Program-made: the position numbers and the translations under genes
NCBI RefSeq assembly: GCF_028372415.1
Contig: NC_092878.1
Location: forward strand, 26,394,903 to 26,458,902
DNA from: Notamacropus eugenii
Taxonomy: Eukaryota; Chordata; Mammalia; Diprotodontia; Macropodidae
Direction of reading: 5' to 3'
Length of the DNA stretch: 64,000 nucleotides
The notes under the pieces: model-generated
Told to the model about the DNA's origin: nothing
The model's input: only the letters and a program-made list of their open reading frames with translations
Databases searched by the model: none
Shown: one piece after another, positions 35,305 to 45,727 of the stretch
Layout of the letters: every line of letters starts with the position of its first letter
Position numbering within the stretch: the stretch's first letter is position 1

Positions 35305-36338
35305 TTGCTGTCCTTTGTCTTCGCAGAGGACCAAAATGACATCACCATATTACAGTGAAATTCAGTGTGTCTGACTGTGGCTGATGAGACCAATAAGATC
35401 TCAGAATACTGTACCACAGGTTGGGCACAGATTGTCCATGTGAATATTTGGGGTGGATACTCCAAATTTGCGCATCCTGCGTTTACTTTGTGCTGTCTCA
35501 ATTCTGCTTTGCTCAAAGAGCACAGCACCCTTTCGGATGTGGGCACACCATGCTGAGCGGGTCCTGTGCCAGTGTCTCCCATGTTGCACAGTCAAATCCA
35601 GAGTTCTTGAGAGAGACCTTGAGAGTATCCTTGTATTGCTTCTTCTTCCCACCATGTGGAACACCTGCCCCACGCGAGTTCTCCATAAAATAAGTCTTTT
35701 TGGCAAGCATACATTTCACATTCGAACAACATGGCCAGCCCATTGGAGTTGCGTTCTCTGGAGCATGGTTTGGCAGTTCAGCTCGAGCAAGGACTTCAGT
35801 ATCTGGTACCTTATCCTACCAGGTGATCCTCAGAATCTTCCTAAGACAGTTCAAATGGAAGTGATTCAGTTTCCTGGCATGGCGCTGGTAGACTGTCCAT
35901 GTTTCACAAGCATATAACAATGAGGGCAACACAACAGCTCTGTAGACCTTCAATTTGGTAGTCAGTTTAATGCCTCTTCTCTCCCAAACTTTTCTTCGGA
36001 GCCTCCCAAACGCTGAGCCAGCTCTGGCAATGTGTGCATCACGTGTGTTCAGGGAGGACCGGTACCTTTGGTGTGATGGCTGCCAAGTCCTTTTCAGGGC
36101 TCTTTCCACCTTTGGTGTCCACCTGTTCCACCCAACTCTCACCTGTGGCTCCAAGAAGCTGCAGCATGCTCAGCGGCCACACCCGGGTAAACCATTGAGG
36201 CAGACTGGCCAAACCAGGTTGAGGGTAACCAAGGGTTCTCACACCCACAGGTGAGTTAGGGAGGTGTGTACCTCAAGTATGTGAAGACTTTCTCTGGTGG
36301 AATGGGCGGATGAGAACAATTTGTTCCAATGGCCATGA
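35305..36338 (-). mobile_element. RTE-clade LINE, 3' part with reverse-transcriptase C-terminus, antisense
   Basis: On the minus strand 36154-35816 encodes a reverse-transcriptase tail with ...IKLTTKLKVYRAVVLPSLLY and CETWTVYQRHARKLNHFHLN, typical of RTE-like LINEs. Frames beyond it (down to about 35513) continue in other registers, so the copy is broken. Flanking near-repeats ATTAATATAATGG and ATTAATGCAATGA (about 35292-35304 and 36339-36351) look like its target duplication inside an L1. Confidence 0.7.
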
Positions 36339-36620
36339 ATTAATGCAATGACAACAATATGAAAGAATTAGCAGCTTGGATCAGCAGGATGACTAAACAC
36401 TATTGCAGAGAACTAATGATGAAATGCTACCTCTTTCCTGATGACAGACTCAGTGAAAAAGAAACTTTTTTTTTGGAACAAAGTCCATGTAAAAATTTGT
36501 TTTGCTTGATACACTTGTTTATAACTAGGATCTTATTTTTCTTTGGCTCTTAATTTGGGGGGTGCACAGATTAGATGAGGGGAGGTAAGAAGATAGATTT
36601 TTGCTAAATAAAAAAATGCA
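36339..36620 (+). mobile_element. L1 3' end, right half
   Basis: Continues the L1 of 35080-35304 beyond the RTE: 'atgcaatgacaacaatatga', then a 'tttgttttgcttgatacact' block and an A-rich end 'gctaaataaaaaaatg'. Confidence 0.6.
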
Positions 36621-36937
36621 AATATAGGAGGACTATGGGCGTGCAACAGTGCACATATTGTCAGACGCAGTCAATGTAGTTTAATCCACTGAGCTGCTTT
36701 AAACCCCTCTGTTTTTTCTTTATTATTAATGAATACAACACAAACTAGGGAAGAGGAGGGAAACACTCATATTCAGAAATAAAAGTGGTGTAAAAACAAA
36801 AGATGGCAATACAAATTAAACAATTTTTTAAAATCTAAAAAAGCTGCTATTAATTCAATAATACCTTCAAATTAATTTGTATTTTAATAATCACAATAGC
36901 AAATATTTAAAGAATAGTAACACTTACGTAAAGAGGT

Positions 36938-37170
36938 AACTTGTAGCATAGTGGATAGAGTGCCAGGCTTGGAGTCAGGAAGACCTGAGTTTAAATCCAG
37001 CTTCAGACACTTACTAGCTGTGTAACCCTGGGCAAAGTCATTTAACCCTCTTTGTGTCAATTCCTTCTCTGTAAAATGAACTGGAGAAGGAAATGGCAAA
37101 CTCCAGTATCTTTGCCAAGAAAATCCCAAAAACGGGTCACAAAGAGTTGGACACAACTGAAAACAACTAA
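36938..37170 (+). repeat. Full tRNA-derived SINE
   Basis: Plus-strand copy in full order: 'tagcatagtggatagagtgc', 'gagtcaggaagacctgagtt', 'gaaggaaatggcaaactcca', 'gagttggacacaactgaaaa'. Confidence 0.85.
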
Positions 37171-37494
37171 ACTACAATAACACATATATAAGATATTATT
37201 TATATAGCATGATTGTTGTTTATAAATAATTTTCATAAATATGTTCTCATTCTTTATAAATAATTCACATTATTTAATGAGATAACTGGTATGCATATGG
37301 ATTCTGGACTATCTTTCAATCTGACTGTTCACCTCCTTAATTTTCCACCCTCTCCCAGTCTTAAGAAATTGGATTTTATGCCAAAATTCAAGAAGAATTC
37401 TGGCAACCAAGCAATGTAATTAATGATGAATGATTAACAACGACAACACAAAATCCTAGATATAAAGCTGGAAGCCTTTCCATTGTACCACTTT

Positions 37495-37600
37495 TATATA
37501 GTGGTACATATATATGTATATATACACATACATATATACGCACATATATATGTATACACACACACATATATATACATATATATATACTGGCATATATTCA
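37495..37600 (+). repeat. (TA/CATA)n low-complexity tract
   Basis: Alternating TATA/CACATA sequence, directly visible. Confidence 0.9.
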
Positions 37601-37628
37601 TATAGTATATAAGAACTATTAGCATAAC

Positions 37629-37858
37629 TCTTAACCTCTTTTGGGGTCATGGACCCCTTTGGCAGTCCAATGAAGCCAATGGACCCTGTCTCAGCATGAT
37701 GCTTTAAAATAATTGTAGGAGAAGCTTAATTTCAGTTAGAGGTTAGTAAAAATAAAGGTGTATTTTTTCCCCCATTCAAGTTCATGAACCTCATCAAACC
37801 TATATCCCTGGACCCCTCTGGGGGGTCTGTGGAGCCCAGGTGAAGAACCTTTGCTTTA
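37629..37858. mobile_element. Non-autonomous hAT-like DNA transposon
   Basis: Left end 'ctcttaacctcttttggggt' with 'catggacccctttggcagtc', right end 'ggtctgtggagcccaggtga' plus 'agaacctttg', forming imperfect inverted ends (TTAACCT / AGAACCTT). No coding capacity. Target duplication not clear. Confidence 0.55.
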
Positions 37859-37984
37859 AGGTCACAAAGGTATTCCATATATTAATTCATCTGATGCTGA
37901 GTTGTCTGGGATCCCTGATGAAGGCTTGGGCAAGCCCAGGTAGATCTTCCAATTCTTGATTAAACAAGATCCTTTATTAAACCC

Positions 37985-38150
37985 ACTGTGCAGTGGATAG
38001 GACGCTGGGTTTGGGAGCCAGGAAGTCTTGCTTCGAAATGCTACCCTTGGCACTCACTAGCTAGTCTTGTATCCCTGGGAAAATCAAGACACCTCTCAGT
38101 GCCTCAGTTTCTCCGTCTGTAAAATGGGGGACTTGGACTAGAGAGTCTTT
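37985..38150 (+). repeat. tRNA-derived SINE abutting the KNSTRN promoter
   Basis: 'ctgtgcagtggataggacgc', 'tgcctcagtttctccgtctg', 'taaaatgggggacttggact'. It ends about 140 bp before the KNSTRN GC-rich promoter sequence. Confidence 0.8.
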
Positions 38151-38159
38151 GATGTCCCC

Positions 38160-39080
38160 AGTCAAGGTCACCGTGCCCTCGCCCCAAGGCCTTCTCCAGC
38201 GATCGTTCCTTCCAACTCCACATCCTGACGAGCTCACCCCAGCCTTTCCCAAACCTCCCACCACGCTCCAGCCCCGGCCAGCCGTACAACATGGCGGCCC
38301 CCTCGCTCTCGTTCCTGTAGGTTTCCTCCGTACAGCATGGCTGCCTCCGGGACTCAGAGCCGGCCCCGCCCCCTTCCACCGGAAGTTTCTGTTTGAAATA
38401 CCGGCGGCGCCTGGGCTGGCGGTTCCTGTGCCCGAGCGTGAGTGGTGATGGAGAGCGGGTGCAGACCGGGGGTCGGGGACCCGGCTTCGGCCGGGGAGCG
38501 TCCGGGGTAAGAGACGGCTTGGAAGGAAGCGGGGACCCGGGGGCTGAGGGGGCGGCGGGCCGGGCCCCGGGGGGGCTGAGGGGGAGGCCTGGGCCCCGGG
38601 GGGGCTGAGGGGCGGCGGGCCGGGTCCCGGGGAGGGGGCTGAGGGGGGGCGGGCCGGGCCCCGGGGGTGCTGAGGGGGAGGCCTGGGCCCCGGGGGGGCT
38701 GAGGGGCGGTGGGCCGGGCCCCGCGGGGGGCTGGGGGGGCGGCGGGCCGGGCCCCGCGGGGGGCTGGGGGGCTGGGGGGGCGGCGGGCCGGGCCCCGCGG
38801 GGGGCTGGGGTGGCGGCGGGTGCCCTCCCGCCCGCAGCCCGCCGGGGCGCCTCTCCCAATGGAGCCCCCTTCCCTCCAGGGTCCAGTCCGGCCGCGCCTC
38901 GAGAGCCAGCACCGCCAGGCCTGCGTTGGGCGGAGGGCAGCCCGCGGGTGAGTACCGGGGCCGGGTCGTGGCCTTCCGCCAGCATCCGTAAAGCGCCCAC
39001 TGTGTGTGCCCTGGGCCCTGGGCATCCCGGGAGGCCCCGAGGTTTGCTAGGGCTAATACCGCGCTGTAACGGGGTGGGGG
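38160..39080. promoter_or_regulatory. KNSTRN: CpG island at the 5' end of KNSTRN
   Basis: High G+C with abundant CpG across the first two exons and intron 1. It includes a YY1-like ACATGGCGGCC (38290-38300), an ETS site CCGGAAGT (38379-38386) and a cell-cycle CHR motif TTTGAA (38392-38397). The last two lie 50-70 nt before the proposed start codon. ETS plus CHR would fit a gene peaking at G2/M. Confidence 0.6.
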
Positions 39081-42000
39081 TGGCGGGGAGCGCAGGTAGA
39101 TACTAATGATGGCTAATGTTTATGTAACACTTAACGGATGCCAGGTGCAGTGCCAAGCCCTTTACCTTTATCGCAACGACCCTATTGGCATCCCCATTTC
39201 ACAGATGAGGTTGAGTGACTTGCCCAAGGTCTCCCAGCTAGTTCACTAACTAGAGGAATTAGGAAAAGCCTTTTCAAGGAGCTGGCACTTGGGCGCCTTC
39301 ATTACTGATTCCCTCGGGGATCTTGTTAGCTCTGACAGATCCAGTTATCATGCCTACGGAACATGTCCCTCAGATCTACTGTCTAGCCCCAGGTCCGCCC
39401 TCACCTCACTGACTGTCTGTCTGCGTGTGTTCTTCATTTTGGAAGAGAATGATGACGTCCCTTGCACTTGACTTTGTTTTGAGTGAGGGAGGGCTGTGCA
39501 GGTCCCCAGCCTCACTTCTCCTCCAGAGCCATCTGGATCCGGTGACCAGATAGTCTTCAGGATGACTGGAGATGACCCAGGATCCAACTGGTTGTTCTGT
39601 GAACATCTTAAACTCAACATCTCCAAAACTGAACTCATTATCTTTTCTATCAGACCTTCCCTTCTTTCTAACTTGGCTGTTACTGTGTAGAGGATACTAT
39701 CAGGAGTCTAGTCACCAAGGCTCACCACCTGCCTATCATCCCCTCCTCCTCTTACCTTACCCCTCCACCCCCATGTCCAATCCGTTGCCATTACCTGTTG
39801 TTTTTACCCTCTTAACATCTATTGCATATGTACCCCCCTCTTCTCTGATGCTGCCACTAGCCTGGTGCCACTTATACCTGAATTTTTGCCATAGCATACT
39901 GCCACAAGTTTCTCCCCATTCTAATCCATCCATCACTAAGCTGGCAGAGTGTTTTTCCTAAACATAGGAAACATAACCATGTCACTGATTTCTTATTGAA
40001 CTCCAGCAATTGCTTGTCACTTCTGGGATCAAATATGAAATCCTCTTTGGCATGCAAAACTCTTCATAGCCTGTTCTCCTCTCCCTCCTCCTCCAGAAGC
40101 ACAAAAGCATGTGTCTGGAGAGCAAGGGTGGTTTTTCTTTTTGTCTTCATAGTTCTAGCCCTTAGCACATTGCTTTACAGAGTGCTAGTGTGGATACACT
40201 GAGAACCTACTGACTTGGACTTTTAAAAGACATATATTAAAGGTGCAAGAGAAAGTAGGTGTCAGAGGATAAATCCAGAAGAGTGGTGACTCCCTACCTG
40301 TACAAATACAGACTAACATGGCTGATACAGAGTTGAAGTTGAAGTTAAGTAAGGCATTTGTTTGTAAGAAAGCATCTGGCTGCCCTCAAGTCCCCAGACT
40401 TGGACTACCACAACAGTCAGTACATGAAAAAATTGGTAGAAGTGATTGCTAAACTGATGTAAATAATCTTTGAAGAATTTTAGAGAATGGGAGAGGTGCC
40501 ATAGAATTGGAGGTAACAATTGTCCTCATTTTGAATGAGGGAAAGAAGAGCCTTCCAGTTACAGGCTAGGGAACTTGAAAAGAGTAGAAACTGGATGCTG
40601 GGAGACTAATTAGGAGGCTGTTGTTAGAGTGCAGGTAAAAGATGGTGTAAGCTTGAATTAGGGTAGTGATCCTGTGAATAATAGGTTCAAATCCCACCTC
40701 TAACATCCAGACTTGTATGAACTGATGCAAAGCGAAATGAGCAGGACCAGGAGAATAACCTGTCCAGTTACGGTAATATTGTGAAGGTAATCAGCTTTAA
40801 AAGACTTGGTAATTTTGATGAACGCAACAAGTCATCACAATTCCAAAGATTCATCACAGAATGCTGTCCAGAAAGATAACCAGTTGACCCAGAGTGCAGA
40901 TTTGAAGCATATTTCATCCTTCTTTCTTTTCCTGGCTTTTTTTGAAACAAGCTTGATGTGGAAATTAGTTTTGCATAACTGAATTTGTAATGGGTTTTGT
41001 TTTCTTCTCAGTGGATTGGGGAGGGGGGAGTAGGGAGAGAGAAGGAAATTTGGAACTGAAATAAAAGCGTAAAAAAGTCTCCGTTTTAAAAAGTAATCTT
41101 GTAAAAAAAAAAGTTGTTAATAAAAATTTATTTTTTAAAAAGAAATGAAATAAAGTAGCTAAGACCCATTAAATAGTTCCAGCAAATTATGAAATATAGC
41201 TATGGTGTGTTTAGGGAGTTTAAGCCTGTATTCTCCACCTTCCTATCTTCATTCTTTTTTTAAATCTTATTCCTTTCGCTTATATTAGCCACCATGTTAC
41301 GTTTATACCCTTTTTATCTCTTCCAGCCTTAGAGATCCTCAGATGAGTACTCAAAGAGTCCATGTATTATTTTGGGTAGTGTTACTTAGATATGGCCTTT
41401 TTATCCCAAGGAGATTAAAATTCAGTGATTCAAAGCTGCTCTTCCTAGAATGAAGTTGACTCAATTAGGACATGGCAATTTGGATTAAAACACTGACCAT
41501 GATATTAGAATTGGGTTACGTTGGTTGGGTTTTCACCCTCTTAATTTTCCTTTCACAGAAACACATTCTCGGGCTGCTTCTAAGAGTCAGATACCCCAGA
41601 GGTGCAAAGAAGTAGAACTCCACAAGGCCCTCAGCTCAACAGGTCTAGAGAATGAATTGTACAAAACTACCAAACAGAGGTCAGAACATAGAAATAGACG
41701 GTTGCACTTAAATGGATAATTTTGTCAGAAGTGACTTCAAATGACCTGACCCTGAAAAGGAGGTTTTGAGTAGAACATGAGAAATGTATTAATGTACACT
41801 GTTGTTGAGCAGCGCACAGTTCCTTTGTCAGTCTCCCAACCCCCTTAGAGATCTGTTCTGGAAAAGACAAATTGAAGTCACTAACAGAAGGTGTTTTGAA
41901 GCTGTCCTTTCCTCTCTCATCACAACCTTTTACATGTCCTTACCAAAAAGTAGATACAAGTGGAACTGGAAACAGAACAATTAGTAAGCCACATTTATTT

Positions 42001-45000
42001 GAATTGAGCCCTAACTTTGAAGTTAAACTCATTGCAGTGGGATGGGTTTTCTTTTGTTAACCTTTTTCCCTTTATAATGGGAAATCCAGAGTTCCTGCTA
42101 ACAGTTTGAGCTAAGATAAATGAGGCTTTACTTTAGCCCTGAGATTTGAAGATGGTTAGAAATAAGTTTGGAGGACCTCCGAGGAAGTGCTACTACCAGG
42201 TGTAGCTTGTAGTCTCCAGACTGAGGGCCATTGTTTCCATTAGATTCATAGTAAGGAAGAATTAGATGATTGCTAAGGACTCCTGCATCTTTAACAGTCA
42301 GTGAGTCTCAATGCAAATGACACTCGGGTTGTTTACTGGCTTATTTCTGTATCGTTGACTCTAGGCAGATGAAGACCATGGATCCTGCTATTAAGAAGAA
42401 CATTAGAAAAAGGTGAATCTTGGGGCAAATGAAACTGCTTTTCTTTTTGAGTTGAATGTCCTTTTATCCTAGTGTCACAAATACTGCGTAAGCAGGGCTG
42501 TCATCTCTACCAGCTAGAAAATGTTTTTAACTTTTTTAAAAAAGAAAGTGCAATCTAGATTCCAATTGTCATTGCAGCTACAATCCGTTAAATCGACAGA
42601 AAGCTGAGGAAGAACTCAAAGAGAAGAATCAGATGCTAGAGGCAGTTAACAGGCAGTTGTACCTGAAGCTGACTGAAAGCCAGGTAAAAAGCCAGTCCTG
42701 TGAAACCAAGATTATCTGGAATTCTAAAGGATGGCCCTTCAGGTGGTCCAGAAACACAAGGTTACTCAGAGCAGAGATGGAGGTCAGGCTTGTGCCATAT
42801 TTACCCAAAAGAGAAATCATACAGGCCAGGTCTGGTGTTGGGGTCCCCTAGACCCTACCCAAGGCTCTTGTCCGGCAAGAGATCTTGATCTAGTGAGTAA
42901 TGAATGAGACGGGAGACAGGATGGTGATTTACTCCGTTTATTCCAGCTAGCTCACACACTTTTATAGCCTCGGTTACATAAGCTTACATTGCAAACCTAT
43001 CACATAACTGATTTCCTTATATGGATAGCTTCTTCACTCTATACCCACAACTTCCACGTTGTCAACCAGGGCGAGACCCTTCCTCCTAATGCCATCTTGT
43101 TCCACCCCTACTGACAAGCTCCTAGTTTACCTAGGCAGGCTCTCAGTGTGGCATCCGGAGATGGGCAGGGGTCGGTTCTAACTCGTCCCGTTACAGTCTA
43201 GTAAGCTGGACTGATTTGGAACTGTTTGTTATCTCACAGGGAGAGCTGAAGGTGCTGACTCAAAAGGTGGAGTTGCTGGAGAAATCTCAGGATAACTACT
43301 TGGCAATCTTGGAGAGTGGCAATATTGACCCAGGTGAGAGGCCTATGCCTATACCTTTCTCTGAAAGGTTCCAGAGTTTCGCCAGTTACTCTAACTTTGA
43401 AAGACTTGGGCCCCTCATCATCATAATTCTTATAATTAGGTCTTTGACAACTGGTCATCAGGGTTATCAAAGATTCAGAGTATGTGTGTGGGGACACAGA
43501 TGAGAGAGATACAGAGAGACAGAGAGAGGAGAAGAGAGAGTGAGGTTGAGCCGATGGGGTTTTAGCAGCTTTAGCTTTGCTCATCTGCTTCCATTTAATA
43601 GTGAGTTAACATACATAAATAAAGCTGTCATTTTTATAGAACTTTAAGATTTGCAAAGCAGTTTACAGATATTCTTATTGTACCATCACAACAACCCTGG
43701 GAGATAGGTGCAATTATTATCTCCATTTTTCAAATGAGGAAATTGAGGCAGACAGATTATATGACTTGCCCATAGTCACACAGCTAGTAACTATCTGAGG
43801 TAGAATTCGAACTCAAGTCTTCCCAATTCCAGATCCATTGCTCTATCCACTATACTACCTCATAGCCTAGATAGCAGATACCTGTTGGTTATAGTAATAA
43901 GTAGGATATCTTTATTTCCTACAAATTCTTAGTGGGATTTATTGCCTGTACTTGGTATTTAAGCATATAGCATATCCTTTTTGTATGCCATGTGAACAGT
44001 AAGTTGTTGAAAAGATGTTTTACTGACTTGCTATGTTTTTTTTCTTCTCAACTGAAACGTATTCTATACTTTTCATCCCCCAAAGTGTCTAACACAGTTT
44101 GTTGTACAGAGTAGGTTCTCAATGTATTGGGGGTGGGTTGGGGTGAGGGGGAACATAAAGGAGTGGGAACTTCTGTATCAATCAGCTCACTGAGGACACG
44201 TTTATCAGTTACAGGCAGACAGATCCTGGAAAAGCAGCAAGAAACAAGGAAATGTCAAATGGAGTCTGTGGTGAGGGGCTGGGTTTAGAGGGGTGGGAAG
44301 CTAGTAAAGAAGAGAGCTATACTACAGTATGCTGTATATGCTCATCGCAGGCAAAATAGTTCAGTGGAGTGGGCTTGCACAATGTTAAGTTTGCTAAGTA
44401 TCAACTGATCTTGGATTGTTCATGTTAATGAAAGGGAACACTCATGTCTAGTCCAAAATTAATTTCTCTTTAAAATCAGAAGATTTCTTATCAGTAAGTC
44501 CTATGATGTAGTTTCTTCATTCAGGTCCCTTATTAAAATTCTCCCTTCATGCTGGGGATGAACTATATGATGCAAAGGACCAGCCTAATTAGTGTTGGGG
44601 TTTTCTCCTTGAACGAAGAAGGTAATTATTCAGCTTGGAAGCCCTTCCAAGTCCTACTTGGAGTAAAATAGCTCCTAATACCTATATATCTGTTTGACTG
44701 GAACAAGTATTCACTTTCTGATACAAAGATTGCCCTCCATCTTATTTTATTTTAGTTGCTCTTGCAAAGTCTAAAAGATGAACTGAAGCTCTTTAACCAG
44801 ACAGCTACAAAACAGATGGAGGAGTTACAGGTGAGAGTGTTGTCTTGAGGTTTGGAGCTCCCTACGTTCCTCTTATCCCAATGCCATTTGTCTGAGGTTC
44901 TGTCCCAGTGACCATGGGATGAGAAGTGGTATGCTGCTCATTATGTTGACCCCAGATGATCTTTTGGTAATACCTTTAAAACCTGTGCTTTGAAGCTGGA

Positions 45001-45540
45001 ACATGAAAAAGCATCTGAATTTTGCAAGGAAGAGGTCTTACAGAGAGAAGCCCAGGACTCTGGGTTGTTCACGGGATACTTTGTGGTGTTACAGTAGATG
45101 CTACATTGAATTTACATTGTTTTGTGTTCTGTATAGTTTGGTTTTAAGAATTTAACCATCTAGATTACCGCTATGCCAACTCTATAGAACACAGATAGTC
45201 AAACAAAAGGATATAAAAACATGTTCTTTTGATGGTAGAGTACATGTTGTTTACATAGAAGCATTTATGTTATGTATGTAGCAGCGTATAATTTGCTAAC
45301 TGCCACTTTGTATCTTCCCTAGTGGGACAGAATGATAATTTATAAATTTGTCTGCCATATTTTCCAGTAAGTCAAGTAAAAATTTTTTTAATGGCTCCTT
45401 CTTTGTAGGCATTGAAAATTAAGTTGAAGATGGAAGAAGATGAAAGAGCTGGTTTCCTAGAAAAACGGGAAGCATTTAACAACAAAAGAGATGATTTCAC
45501 AGCCATTCTTGAGCAAATGGAACAATTGCTATCACTTTGA
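38448..45540 (+). CDS. KNSTRN: KNSTRN, kinetochore-localised astrin (SPAG5)-binding protein / SKAP (nine coding exons, 266 residues)
   Basis: Exons: 38448-38506, 38838-38947, 41559-41679, 42365-42412, 42578-42683, 43240-43333, 44215-44270, 44756-44830 and 45409-45540. All have GT/AG borders and phases close to 266 residues. The start MESGCRPGVGDPASAGERP was chosen because it has a good Kozak (gtgATGG) and is the only ATG in exon 1 that feeds the frame demanded by exon 2, where ALGGGQPAETHSRAASKS matches human ALSGGQPADTQTRATSKS. The C-terminal half is coiled coil: EEELKEKNQMLEAVNRQLY, GELKVLTQKVELLEKS, LKDELKLFNQTATKQMEELQ, ending in EQMEQLLSL. SKAP works with astrin at kinetochores and spindle microtubule ends to secure chromosome alignment. 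The human long form has about 78 extra N-terminal residues; the length here resembles the shorter mitotic isoform. The AATAAA at 45722-45727 gives a 3' UTR of about 200 nt. Confidence 0.9.
38536..38825 (+). repeat. GC-rich minisatellite in KNSTRN intron 1
   Basis: About nine imperfect units of roughly 29-33 bp, each built from GGGGCTGAGGGG, a G/C block and CGGGCCCCGGGG. The purine-rich strand is the sense strand. The array leaves several frames open on both strands, producing long spurious ORFs of about 220-300 residues. Confidence 0.85.
39108..39250 (-). repeat. MIR-type element, antisense
   Basis: 'aagccctttacctttatcgc' and 'catttcacagatgaggttga', then 'gacttgcccaaggtctccca'. Confidence 0.7.
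39404..39590. repeat. RTE-derived SINE (RTESINE type)
   Basis: Shares blocks with 48110-48300 (reverse) and 49818-50005 (same direction): 'gagtgagggagggctgtgca', 'ccagcctcacttctcctcca', 'gagccatctgg', and a 'gatgactggagatgacccag' end. Confidence 0.7.
40330..40625 (+). mobile_element. CR1/L3-type LINE fragment
   Basis: 'tagagaatgggagaggtgcc' and the following blocks match the reverse-transcriptase region of CR1/L3, related to 8330-9050. Frames broken. Confidence 0.5.
40715..41150 (+). mobile_element. L1 3' end in KNSTRN intron 2
   Basis: 'gtatgaactgatgcaaagcg', 'aatgagcaggaccaggagaa', 'gactttaaaa..' type blocks and an A/T-rich tail ending 'gaaatgaaataaagtagcta'. Confidence 0.6.
42836..43195 (-). 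mobile_element. Solo LTR in KNSTRN intron 5
   Basis: 360 bp, TG...CA ends, in antisense to the gene. On the minus strand it shows a TATA box (CTATAAAAGTG), an AATAAA (in ggaataaacgg) and a U5-like tail. Flanks are a 6-bp duplication, gtctgg/gtctag (42830-42835, 43196-43201), pointing to an ERVK/class II-like origin. No internal viral genes. It is a different family from the 28 kb and 48 kb LTRs. Confidence 0.8.
43620..43868 (-). repeat. SINE/MIR-like element, antisense, KNSTRN intron 6
   Basis: 'atttgcaaagcagtttacag', 'caacaaccctgggagatagg', 'gtcacacagctagtaactat', tRNA-like end 'tctatccactatactacctc'. Confidence 0.75.
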
Positions 45541-45721
45541 GAAGAAAGGGGATTCATTCCTTCAGCTAAGGTCAAACTATAAAAACATTTTCTTAAGGTT
45601 TCTTTGAAGAGGACTTCCTTTACACCCCCAACTAAAATATCTTCAGAAACAAAGTTGGAATAATCCAGGTTTGTACTGAGACGCATTCGTGCCTTATAGG
45701 CCTATGTTGGCCAAGCAGCCA

Positions 45722-45727
45722 AATAAA
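45722..45727 (+). terminator. KNSTRN: KNSTRN polyadenylation signal
   Basis: AATAAA 182 nt after the stop codon, in non-repeat sequence. Confidence 0.65.

Noticed and set aside
35421-35917. Plus-strand ORFs over the RTE element
   Set aside because: Antisense of the RTE reverse-transcriptase tail, which lies on the minus strand.
38152-38445. Possible KNSTRN start at ATG 38152 in the HRKFLFE frame
   Set aside because: The ATG lies at the edge of a SINE, upstream of the CpG-island promoter motifs, and the frame enters exon 2 in the right phase only through weak donors.
38061-39106. Long minus-strand ORFs (223-298 residues) made of PPGAR/PAPP repeats
   Set aside because: Antisense shadows of the KNSTRN intron 1 minisatellite; composition is that of the repeat, with no domain.
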